This document shows positions 9,476 to 16,914 of a stretch of DNA of 64,000 nt, one piece after another. Made by a program: the position numbers and the translations under genes. Below the pieces are notes generated by a model that worked only from the letters and a program-made list of their open reading frames with translations, made no database searches and was not told where the DNA came from. The first letter of the stretch is position 1. Every line of letters starts with the position of its first letter. The stretch is from the NCBI GenBank assembly GCA_016712285.1, contig JADJRK010000001.1:3906001-3970000 (forward strand), given 5' to 3'. This DNA is from Planctomycetota bacterium. GTDB lineage: Bacteria; Planctomycetota; UBA8742; UBA2392.

Positions 9476-10687
9476 ATGCAAGACAGGCACACACTGTTGC
9501 AGTCATTCATGACCGTGCGAAGTACCAGCGAGCGGCTTTGCAAGCCGCTTTGCGTTGAGGACTATGTGCCGCAGCCGCACGCCGACGTCAGCCCGCCGCG
9601 CTGGCACCTGGGGCACACCACCTGGTTCTTTGAAGAGTTTGTGCTGAAAGCGTTTGCACCGGGCTATCAGCCGTTTCACCCGCAGTACGCCTTTCTCTTT
9701 AACAGCTACTACAACCTTGTCGGCGAGCGCACACTGCGGCACGAGCGCGGCACCATGACGCGACCGACAGTCGCGCAGGTGTACGAGTACCGGCATGCCA
9801 TCGATGCGCGCGTAAGCGAGCTGCTGGCATCCTGCACCGATGCAGCGGTCGCCGCAGTGGCCCCCGCGCTTGAGCTTGGCATTCACCACGAGCAGCAACA
9901 TCAGGAACTGCTGCTCGTTGACATCAAGTATATCCTCTGGCAGCCGCCGCTGTACCCCGCCTACTCAGGCAAGGCGCCGTCGCCGTGCCCGGCCCCGAGC
10001 GGCGAGTGGCAGGCATTTGAAGGCGGCCGTGTGCGCGTCGGGCACGATGGCAAGGGCTTTGCCGATGACAACGAGGGCCCGGCGCACGAAGTGTGGCTGC
10101 AACCATTTCGCCTGTGCAGTGACATGGTGACCAACACGCAATGGCTGGCGTTCATGCACGACGGCGGCTATCGGCGGCCCGAATTGTGGCTTGCCGACGG
10201 GTGGGATCTTGTGCAGCAACGGGGAATCAACGCGCCGCTGTACTGGATTGATGAAGCCCACGCGTTTTCGCTGCATGGTGTGATTGAGCTTGACCCGCAC
10301 GCTCCGGTGGCGCACGTGAGCTACTACGAAGCAGACGCGTTCGCGCGCTGGGCCGGCAAACGCCTGCCTACCGAGTTTGAATGGGAGCACGCCGCACGGC
10401 GGCTGGGCGCCCAGCACCGCGAAGACAACGCAAGGCATGCGCGCGCGCAGAACTTGTTCAACACACTGTGGCAGTGGACGCGCAGCGCCTACGCGCCCTA
10501 CCCCGGCTACAAGCCTGTGCAGGGCGCGCTGGGCGAGTACAACGGCAAATTCATGGTCAACCAGATGGTGCTGCGCGGCAGCAGCGTGGCGACACCGGCG
10601 GAGCATTCACGCGTCAGCTATCGCAACTTCTGGCACCCGGACAAACGCTGGCAGTTCAGCGGCGTTCGATTGGCGGTGGACGCGTGA
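9476..10687 (+). CDS. egtB: EgtB-type sulfoxide synthase (ergothioneine pathway)
   Basis: Start ATG 9476 (MQDRHTLLQSF). 403 residues: an N-terminal DinB-like helical domain carrying the iron ligands, WHLGHTTWFFEEF (His44/His47 region) and the HX3HXE motif at 138-144 (HEQQHQE), then a C-terminal FGE-sulfatase/SUMF1-like domain (FRLCSDMVTNTQWLAFM, GKRLPTEFEWEHAAR, LRGSSVATPAEHSRVSYRNF). EgtB joins hercynine to gamma-glutamylcysteine or cysteine with O2 on a non-haem iron. The stop overlaps the next gene, egtD (GTGA), so the two are translationally coupled. egtA, egtC and egtE are not adjacent; an EgtB that uses cysteine directly would not need egtA and egtC. Confidence 0.93.
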   Translation: MQDRHTLLQSFMTVRSTSERLCKPLCVEDYVPQPHADVSPPRWHLGHTTWFFEEFVLKAFAPGYQPFHPQYAFLFNSYYNLVGERTLRHERGTMTRPTVAQVYEYRHAIDARVSELLASCTDAAVAAVAPALELGIHHEQQHQELLLVDIKYILWQPPLYPAYSGKAPSPCPAPSGEWQAFEGGRVRVGHDGKGFADDNEGPAHEVWLQPFRLCSDMVTNTQWLAFMHDGGYRRPELWLADGWDLVQQRGINAPLYWIDEAHAFSLHGVIELDPHAPVAHVSYYEADAFARWAGKRLPTEFEWEHAARRLGAQHREDNARHARAQNLFNTLWQWTRSAYAPYPGYKPVQGALGEYNGKFMVNQMVLRGSSVATPAEHSRVSYRNFWHPDKRWQFSGVRLAVDA

Positions 10688-11697
10688 ACGACCCCGGCTA
10701 TCGCGTGCTGGACCCCGCCGAACTCGCGGCTGCGGGCGCGTTGCGGCAATTCTCGCTGGATGTGCTGCACGGCTTGTCTGAAAAACCCAAGCGGCTGCCT
10801 TCGCGCTGGATATACGACGGCGTGGGTAGTGAACTGTTCAGCGCAATCTGCGAACTGGACGAATACTACCCCACGCGCTGCGAAGCCGAGATACTGACCC
10901 GCCATGCACCCGAGATCCTGGGGCATACGGGCACGGGCCCGATCGACATCGTTGACCTGGGCGCCGGCGACGGCCGCAAGACCAGCATCGTGCTGACCGC
11001 AACGCTGAAGCAGAAGCGCGACGTGCGCTATGTGCCGATCGACATCAGTCAGTCAGCGATGCAGGGCCTGGTGAAAGACATGCGCACGCGCCACGCGGGC
11101 CTGGCGGTCGGCGGGCTTGTCGGCGAGTACTTTGACGCGCTCACCTGGCTGAGCCAGGACACCACGCGCCGCAACCTCGTGATGTTCCTGGGCAGCAACA
11201 TCGGCAACTTCAGCAAGGTGCAGACGCGCGTGTTTCTGCGGCAACTGTGGGAAGCGCTGAATCCCGGCGACCTGGTACTGATCGGCTGGGACCTGAAGAA
11301 AGACATCGACTTGCTGCTCGACGCCTACAACGACGCCAAGGGCGTCACGGCGCAGTTCAACCTGAACCTACTGGCGCGAATCAACCGTGACCTCGGCGGC
11401 GAGTTTGACCTCAAGAACTTCCGGCACTACGCGACTTACGACGTCTACTCAGGCGCCGTGGAAAGCTACATCGTCAGCATGGTTCGCCAGAGCGTGGCTG
11501 TGCGCGGCCTGCGCATCAGTTTCGACTTTGACGAGTGGGAACCAATCCATACCGAGTACTCGTACAAGTACTTGCAAAGCGACATCCGCACGATGGCTGC
11601 CGACACGGGCTTTGAGATTGTGAGCGAGTACGAGGACAGCCGCCGCTGGTTCACCGACACGTTGTGGCGCGTGACCAAAGAAAAGCCCCGCGCCTGA
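10684..11697 (+). CDS. egtD: L-histidine N-alpha-methyltransferase EgtD
   Basis: Start GTG 10684 overlaps the egtB stop, giving 337 residues, normal for EgtD (about 320). Upstream in-frame sequence lies inside egtB and is not part of the protein. Motifs: LPSRWIYDGVGSELFSAICE, the YYPTRCEAEIL family signature (61-71), a SAM-binding DLGAGDGRKT (91-100), and VMFLGSNIGNF. EgtD trimethylates the alpha-amino group of histidine to hercynine, the substrate of EgtB. The last codons overlap a hairpin that probably terminates the opposing tRNA gene. Confidence 0.95.
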   Translation: MNDPGYRVLDPAELAAAGALRQFSLDVLHGLSEKPKRLPSRWIYDGVGSELFSAICELDEYYPTRCEAEILTRHAPEILGHTGTGPIDIVDLGAGDGRKTSIVLTATLKQKRDVRYVPIDISQSAMQGLVKDMRTRHAGLAVGGLVGEYFDALTWLSQDTTRRNLVMFLGSNIGNFSKVQTRVFLRQLWEALNPGDLVLIGWDLKKDIDLLLDAYNDAKGVTAQFNLNLLARINRDLGGEFDLKNFRHYATYDVYSGAVESYIVSMVRQSVAVRGLRISFDFDEWEPIHTEYSYKYLQSDIRTMAADTGFEIVSEYEDSRRWFTDTLWRVTKEKPRA

Positions 11698-11706
11698 ACG
11701 CGGGGC
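11685..11706 (-). terminator. Rho-independent terminator for tRNA-Leu, overlapping the egtD 3' end
   Basis: GCCCCGCG (11685-11692) pairs perfectly with CGCGGGGC (11699-11706) across a 6-base loop. Read on the minus strand, the stem is followed directly by TTTTCTTT. The T-run lies on the tRNA-Leu side, so this terminates the minus-strand tRNA transcript while its stem encodes the last residues of EgtD on the plus strand. Confidence 0.75.
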
Positions 11707-11714
11707 CTGAAACA

Positions 11715-11801
11715 TGGTGCTGGGGGGGGGACTTGAACCCCCACGCCCTTGCGGGCACCGGCACCTGAAGCCGGCGCGTCTGCCAATTCCGCCACCCCAG
11801 C
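11715..11801 (-). tRNA. tRNA-Leu (anticodon CAG)
   Basis: Read on the minus strand: acceptor GCTGGGG pairs with CCCCAGC, followed by discriminator A and an encoded CCA (11715-11717). The D-arm contains AATTGGCAGACGC, typical of tRNA-Leu. The anticodon stem CCGGC/GCCGG encloses loop TTCAGGT, giving anticodon CAG. A long variable arm (TGCCCGCAAGGGCG) marks a class II tRNA, and the T-arm is GGGGG-TTCAAGT-CCCCC. Total 87 nt with CCA. It reads CUG, a frequent codon in this window. Confidence 0.96.
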
Positions 11802-11900
11802 GACGCTATCAAACGCACGCCCGTTTCAGGGCGGGCGGGGAAGTTACACCAAGACGCCGCCAAATCAACAGGGTGAAGTGGCACACCAAGGGCCATTGTA

Positions 11901-12176
11901 GTTCTTTGCGCCTTTGTGCCTTGGCGTGAGGCCGCCGTAGCATCTCGCCACGCTGTTGCGGATAATGCCACTACTCTGATGCGGTCTCACGCGAAGACGC
12001 GGAGACGCCAAGATAAGCAAGGCGGTTCAACACATGAGTAACAGAGTCACCGAGAAACCGATGGCACAGCGGACTGCACACTTGGCACCGTCAAGCCAAG
12101 GCAATGACGTTCGCCACGCAGCACGAAGACAGGGCCTGAAATGGACCCAAAGGAGTTCTCTGTGTCTCTGTGGTGG
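11901..12176. repeat. Two nested word-repeat hairpins in a gene-free spacer
   Basis: The 551-bp spacer 11802-12352 holds no convincing gene. Arm one (11901-11930, GTTCTTTGCGCCTTTGTGCC then TTGGCGTGAG) is matched in inverse orientation by 11987-12012 (CTCACGCGAAGACGCGGAGA then CGCCAAG). Arm two (12038-12059, AGTAACAGAGTCACCGAGAA) is matched by 12154-12176 (AGTTCTCTGTGTCTCTGTGG). The same wording recurs at 26001, 27122 and 57671, so these are copies of one or two dispersed spacer families rather than remnants of a gene. Confidence 0.65.
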
Positions 12177-12352
12177 AATACAGTGCTACGTGCAAAGCGC
12201 ATGTTTGGTCTACCCGTTACTTTGGCGCTTTTGCGCTTTGGCAGTTGCAGTGAACCGCGCAGGTACAAGCAACGGCAATGTCATGCGCCGCGGCTTCTGA
12301 GGCGACGCTTGTTGAACAGCGCGTCTATCAGGGTCGCACTGATCGGTGCCGC

Positions 12353-12601
12353 TTAGTTGGAAACCTTCTCCGCTTCCTCAGACTTCTCGACCTTCACTTC
12401 GCGGGACCGGTCTTCGAGCTTCCGGGGCTCTTCGGTGGGGTCCAGGTCTGATTTCACGTCCTTGACGCCCTTCTTGAACTCAATGACACTCTTGCCGAGG
12501 CTGCGGGCGATTGACGGTAGCCGGCTGCCGAACAACAGCAGACCCACGGCGACGATGCCGACAATCTCCCACGTTCCGAGGTTGAACATTCCCATTGTCA
12601 T
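12353..12601 (-). CDS. tatA: TatA/TatE-type twin-arginine translocase subunit
   Basis: About 82 residues. The start is taken at the ATG at 12601 because GGAG sits 7 bases upstream; in-frame ATGs at 12607, 12595 and 12589 are alternatives. Short N-terminus, TM helix (WEIVGIVAVGLLLFG), hinge and amphipathic helix LPSIARSLGKSVIEFKKGVK, then an acidic/basic tail: the TatA/Hcf106 architecture. The FG hinge and LP..ARSLG..IxEFKKG pattern fit TatA better than TatB. It would form the Tat pore for folded, often cofactor-bearing proteins. TatC is not in the window; the gene stands alone. Confidence 0.85.
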   Translation of the reverse strand: MTMGMFNLGTWEIVGIVAVGLLLFGSRLPSIARSLGKSVIEFKKGVKDVKSDLDPTEEPRKLEDRSREVKVEKSEEAEKVSN

Positions 12602-12720
12602 AGACATGCTCCGGCTGCGTAACATTCAACGCTCCGGAGAGCAAAAGGTTACGCAAGAACTGAACTTCAGACTACAATAGGCCGTTCTCTTGACAAGCAA
12701 CCGAGCCCGGAAACGCCCAG

Positions 12721-13632
12721 ATGCAGCCAGCCCAAGCCCAATATACCTGTCAGGCCTGCGGACATGTCTTTGCAGGTTCGCCTGAGATTGTTTCAAAACA
12801 GCCAACGTGCCCCAAGTGCCGCACCTTCGGCAAGCTTTCCGGCCCCGGCATCGGCGCCCGCAAGCAGGTCGTAAAGGTTGCGCACCCCGGCGCAGGGGGC
12901 GGCACTCCCTATCGCGCCGCCGGCGGCCCGGTCGCCCCCAACTACGGGGACCAGGACGGGCCCGTTGAAGTCAGCGCCGACGTGGCCTACGGCAAGCGGA
13001 GCAATCCCAAAGCCGTGATGAACACGGTGCTGCTGATTGTGATCGGAATCGGGATTGTGATCACGCTGTACTTCATCGTGACCACGCTCAAGGAAGACCG
13101 CTCAGCCATCAAGAAACAGGAAATCGAAGAAGTCCTGGACAAGAAAGACTTTGAACGCGCCGTTGACGACGCCGTCAAGAAGTCGCGCGAAGCGCTCACC
13201 CGCGTCGAAGGCGCCGAGGTCAAGGAAACCACCAACTTTGACGAAGCCATGATTGCCATCGCGCAGGCCGGCGGCGACACCCCGCAGTGGAAGTCGGGTC
13301 TGCAGCCGGGCTCGCCGTTCAAGGCACACGGCTTCATCATCACGGCCAAGGACAAGAAGACCGGCAAGATGGTGACCGGTTTCGTGATGCTGCTGTATTA
13401 CCTCAAGGGCGAAGACGCCAAATCCGCGCACACGGAGCTGGGCCGCCATTTGGACGGTCTGAAGCGCAACTTCAGCCTGAAGCTGAATTCAGACCTGTGG
13501 TTCGTGACGTACTCCGGGGCGAGCCACGGCGGCGAGGTGTACGACGCGGTGATCACGGCCATGAACATCGGCCACCCGGCAACGTTCAAACAGTTCACCC
13601 GGCGCACAGGATCGACTGCTTACGGCGATTAG
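12721..13632 (+). CDS. Zinc-ribbon protein with one membrane helix, unknown function
   Basis: 303 residues. An N-terminal zinc ribbon (YTCQACGHVF ... PTCPKCRTFGKL; two Cys-X2-Cys pairs) is followed by a Gly/Pro-rich linker (about 50-90), one TM helix near 100-122 (MNTVLLIVIGIGIVITLYFI), a charged Lys/Glu helix, and a C-terminal region of about 150 residues ending in GHPATFKQFTRRTG. No family recognised. Topology suggests the ribbon in the cytosol and the C-terminal domain in the periplasm. It is one of several ribbon-plus-helix proteins in this window. The next gene follows 81 bp downstream. Confidence 0.7.
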   Translation: MQPAQAQYTCQACGHVFAGSPEIVSKQPTCPKCRTFGKLSGPGIGARKQVVKVAHPGAGGGTPYRAAGGPVAPNYGDQDGPVEVSADVAYGKRSNPKAVMNTVLLIVIGIGIVITLYFIVTTLKEDRSAIKKQEIEEVLDKKDFERAVDDAVKKSREALTRVEGAEVKETTNFDEAMIAIAQAGGDTPQWKSGLQPGSPFKAHGFIITAKDKKTGKMVTGFVMLLYYLKGEDAKSAHTELGRHLDGLKRNFSLKLNSDLWFVTYSGASHGGEVYDAVITAMNIGHPATFKQFTRRTGSTAYGD

Positions 13633-13713
13633 CCCCGTTGTCGCCGGATGACCTGTTTCTACGCTGGTAGCCCCCCGTTCACCCGTATCAGTCCGCGGGC
13701 CCAGGAGTTGCAC

Positions 13714-16605
13714 TTGGTTTCTCGCCTGATTGCTTTTTCGCTGCTTGTGCTTGCGCTCGGTGCCGCGTTGCTCCCGGCGCCGCAGCAAGCCGCGGCGCAG
13801 GACACGCCGCCTGCGCTGCCCGCGCAGGAATACGCAGACCGCGCCCGCCGGCTTCGCGAGTTCGGCTACCCGGAACTTGCGCGCACGCAGCTTGAAGCAG
13901 GCGCCCGCAGCTTCCCGACTGAAAAACCGATCGTGCTTGAGCACCTGCGGCTGCTGACGCACATCCGCGCCGGCGCAGACGAGATCGGGCTATGGATTCG
14001 CGTGTTTCACCAGTTGTACGCCAACGACTACGAGTGTGCGCTGGCCGTCGCCAACTGGCTGGAAATGAACGAAGAGTTGCCGGTGCCGCCGGACTTTGAA
14101 GACCCGAAACAGCTCAAGAACGCGCTGGACCGGCTGAAGATCGAGATGGACGTGTTCCGCGAGCTCGCAAAGTTCATCACCGAGCCGACGGACAAGCTGC
14201 CCGAAGCCGCCAAGGGCAGGCCCGACATGCCGCTGGCCTATCTGGCGCGCTGCGCGCTGGCCAAGCCGCGGGAATTGCAGGTTGACCACTTCGCAGCCAG
14301 CTACCTCGACAAGCTGGCGTGCAGTTTCCAGGGCTGGTCGCTGATTGACCGCGCGCTGATGCCGTTTCAAGTCGCGGCGCTGGAGTTGTTTGAGCTTTGC
14401 ATCCCGCTGTACAAACGCATTGAGCCTGACAAGGACAGCACCGCCTACGCGCGCCAGCGCTTGACCGAGATCTACTTTCGCATCGGCAAGTACGCAGAGG
14501 CCAAGCAGCAGGCGCTGGCGCTGCCCAACAGCATCACTGCCGCCCGCGTGCTGCAACACATTGCCCAGCGCACAGACGACTTCGACCTGCTTGTGGACGC
14601 CATGGACCAACAGGCCCGCGTCTGGCGCGACCCGAAGTGGCAGCTTCACCTGCTGGCCGCCAAACGCGTGCGCGAAAAGAAGTGGCTGATGGCCACCTGG
14701 ATGGCTTGGCTTGGCGCTCTGGATGGTTTTCTTCCAGCCCCGGCGGCGGCAGCCGCAATACAAGAGCTGATCGCCGCACAGCCTGAGTTTCTGGAGGCCT
14801 ACTTTGCCGACGCCTCGCAGCGCGTGGAAGTCGCGATGCAGGCGCCGCCCCAGGATGCCCAGCGCATTCTGGAGAGTTCGCTGGCGGTGCTTGAGAAGTG
14901 CAAGGCACTTGGCGAAGTGTTCATTGAGTGGCACGCGCTGCGCGCCAACGTGTTGTGGCAGCTCGGCCGGCACAAAGAGGCCGCGCTGGAATACAAGCTG
15001 GTCGCCGAGAAAGACCCGACCGACCCCAACGCCCCGCGCTATGCAGTCGCCGCCGAAGAGATTGCTGCGGGTCTTTACAACGGCAACGACTTTCTCGACT
15101 ACCGCACGGTCCTCGAAGAAACCGGCGACTTTCGCGTCAAGCTGGCGACGTTGAAAGACATCTGTGCGCGCTCGCCCAAGTTCAAGCTCGCGCAGGCTCT
15201 GCTGGCCAAGGTGGCGCTGCTGCTGAAAGAGTTTGAGACGGCTGCAAATGCCGCCGCCAGCGCAATCGCGTTGGGCGCCGAGGGCATGGATGTGCGCGAC
15301 AACAGCGCCTGGGCCCAGATGCGGCTGGGCAAGTACGCCAAAGCCGCCGAACAGTTCAAGCAGATTGACGAGGCCCGCCCCGGCTACAATGACGCCGGTC
15401 GCTGGCACAGCCTGTGCCAGTGGGCCGCGAACGGCAGCCAGGATGAACAGCGCGCCTTCGCCAAGTGGCTCAGCTCGCAGGACAAAGACCAGCAGCCAAC
15501 GATGCGCCGCAAACTGATCGAAGAGGCGGTGCAGTTGGCACCGCGCTTCCCCGAGGCGCTGCTTGAACTCGCGTTGCTTGAAGTGCAACTGAGCAATTTC
15601 CAGGCGGCTGAGGGCCTGCTGGACCGCGCGCTTGAGAACGCGCGCGACAAGTGGGGGCGTGCAGCGATTCACATGGCGCGCGGGCGGTTGTTTATTGCCG
15701 GCAAACGCGTCGAGCGAGCCGTGGCCGAGTTCGAAGCAAGCTATGCAGCTGATCGCAGCGACGGCGGCGCGCTGCTGCTGGCGGCCATCGCGCTGCACAG
15801 CGGCAATGAGAACGCCACGGCCAGCGCCGCCATGCGCAAGCTGTTTACCGAGGTGCCGAACACTCCGCTGCTGCGCCCAACACCCGAAGAAGTGAACCTG
15901 CTGGATGTGCTGCCCGTGAAGTCTGAGGGCGCGCGCGCGCTGGCGCCGGCCTATGCCGTGGGGGACAAAGCCGAGTTTCGAGTGGTGATCGCGGTAACCG
16001 GCGAGGGCAAAGGCCAGAGCGGGCAAGAGTTGAAAATCGAGTTCACGATGGCGATCGAAGTGCTCGAGGTACCCGATCACGGCGGCGTCTGGAAGGTCAA
16101 GGCAACTTTCAGCGACCCGCCGTCCGACGAGTGGCAGGCGCTGGATGGCCAGCAGACGGTGCTGACGATCAGCCCATGGTTTGGTCTGTGTGAAGAGCCG
16201 CAGGTGACGGTGTTCCAGAACGTGGTGAACCCGGCGATCCAGGCACTGACCGAAGGCTTTACCGTGGGACTAGGCGACGCCCCGGTTGCGCCGCCCTACG
16301 TGTGGAAGAACACGCTGACCAAGGGCCCGCCGCATTTCGGCCAGGGCGACCCCGAGGGCTCGTGCCTGAAGTCGGTGACCGGCGACAGCTTTACCGTTCT
16401 GCGCCGCGCCATGGCCGGCCGCAAAGTGGGGGACCGCAGTTCGCGCGATGCAGGCTTTTCGCGCGTGCTTGAAGCCGAGGTTGAATCCGGTGGCTCGCGC
16501 CGAGCCCTGCGCAAAGTCAGCTTCCAGATTGCCAAAGAGGAACTGGCGCCAGAGCGCGACGACGTAATCCGCTCGCACCTGCAAGTCAGCATCACAGCCA
16601 AGTAG
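13714..16605 (+). CDS. Large secreted TPR-rich protein
   Basis: The start is set at TTG 13714 because AGGAG lies 6 bases upstream and the product then begins with a clean signal peptide (LIAFSLLVLALGAALLPAPQ, ending AAAQ). An ATG 66 bases earlier would add a non-signal leader. 963 residues: alpha-helical tetratricopeptide-type repeats fill about residues 30-730 (for example LARTQLEAGARSFP, KEAALEYKLVAEKDPTDPNA, AAEGLLDRALENARDKWGRA). The C-terminal ~230 residues look beta-rich (AEFRVVIAVTGEGK, VWKVKATFSDPP). Likely a periplasmic scaffold or assembly protein. No enzymatic motif is visible. Confidence 0.78.
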   Translation: MVSRLIAFSLLVLALGAALLPAPQQAAAQDTPPALPAQEYADRARRLREFGYPELARTQLEAGARSFPTEKPIVLEHLRLLTHIRAGADEIGLWIRVFHQLYANDYECALAVANWLEMNEELPVPPDFEDPKQLKNALDRLKIEMDVFRELAKFITEPTDKLPEAAKGRPDMPLAYLARCALAKPRELQVDHFAASYLDKLACSFQGWSLIDRALMPFQVAALELFELCIPLYKRIEPDKDSTAYARQRLTEIYFRIGKYAEAKQQALALPNSITAARVLQHIAQRTDDFDLLVDAMDQQARVWRDPKWQLHLLAAKRVREKKWLMATWMAWLGALDGFLPAPAAAAAIQELIAAQPEFLEAYFADASQRVEVAMQAPPQDAQRILESSLAVLEKCKALGEVFIEWHALRANVLWQLGRHKEAALEYKLVAEKDPTDPNAPRYAVAAEEIAAGLYNGNDFLDYRTVLEETGDFRVKLATLKDICARSPKFKLAQALLAKVALLLKEFETAANAAASAIALGAEGMDVRDNSAWAQMRLGKYAKAAEQFKQIDEARPGYNDAGRWHSLCQWAANGSQDEQRAFAKWLSSQDKDQQPTMRRKLIEEAVQLAPRFPEALLELALLEVQLSNFQAAEGLLDRALENARDKWGRAAIHMARGRLFIAGKRVERAVAEFEASYAADRSDGGALLLAAIALHSGNENATASAAMRKLFTEVPNTPLLRPTPEEVNLLDVLPVKSEGARALAPAYAVGDKAEFRVVIAVTGEGKGQSGQELKIEFTMAIEVLEVPDHGGVWKVKATFSDPPSDEWQALDGQQTVLTISPWFGLCEEPQVTVFQNVVNPAIQALTEGFTVGLGDAPVAPPYVWKNTLTKGPPHFGQGDPEGSCLKSVTGDSFTVLRRAMAGRKVGDRSSRDAGFSRVLEAEVESGGSRRALRKVSFQIAKEELAPERDDVIRSHLQVSITAK

Positions 16606-16641
16606 TCGCCGCGGCTTTGTTCAAGACCGCGAACTGCAAAT

Positions 16642-16812
16642 GCAACCATCGGTGCACATCCATGAACATGTGCAACGAGTTTCACGTCTGGTTGTTCTCA
16701 AGCGGCACACTCAGAAAACACAGAAATGCCTTTTTGGAACCACGGGTGAACACGGGTAAACACAACTACTGGACTTTGCGCCGGCGTTGTGCACCCGTGT
16801 TCACCTATGGTT
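16642..16812. repeat. GAACACGG-type and CCATGAACATG-type spacer repeats
   Basis: The 309-bp spacer 16606-16914 carries two word-repeat blocks. At 16642-16675 the words GCAACCATC, GTGCACATCC and ATGAACATGTGCAAC match the block at 18919-18971 on the other side of the ubiD-like gene. At 16739-16763 ACCACGGGTGAACACGGGTA is answered in inverse by GTGCACCCGTGTTCACCTAT (16790-16809). No gene is seen; some promoter for the ubiD-like gene may lie between 16813 and 16914. Confidence 0.6.
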
Positions 16813-16914
16813 TCATTGTAGTTGCCCTGCTTCTCGGGCTTAACGGTCATCGCGAATTCGCGCGACGTTGTTCAGCGCTTGACCGTTGATCTTCCTGATG
16901 CGATCAATGCGGCC

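Noticed and set aside
11685..11801. Attachment site of a mobile element at tRNA-Leu
   Set aside because: No integrase gene and no direct repeat of the tRNA 3' end were seen nearby.
12034..12300. 88-residue open frame in the spacer after tRNA-Leu
   Set aside because: It runs through two word-repeat arms, has no ribosome site, and its composition follows the repeats; no protein-like pattern.
13990..16080. 696-codon open frame antisense to the TPR protein gene
   Set aside because: Long antisense frames are expected in high-GC DNA when GC-ending codons are used; the plus strand shows a signal peptide and TPR repeats, the minus frame shows neither.
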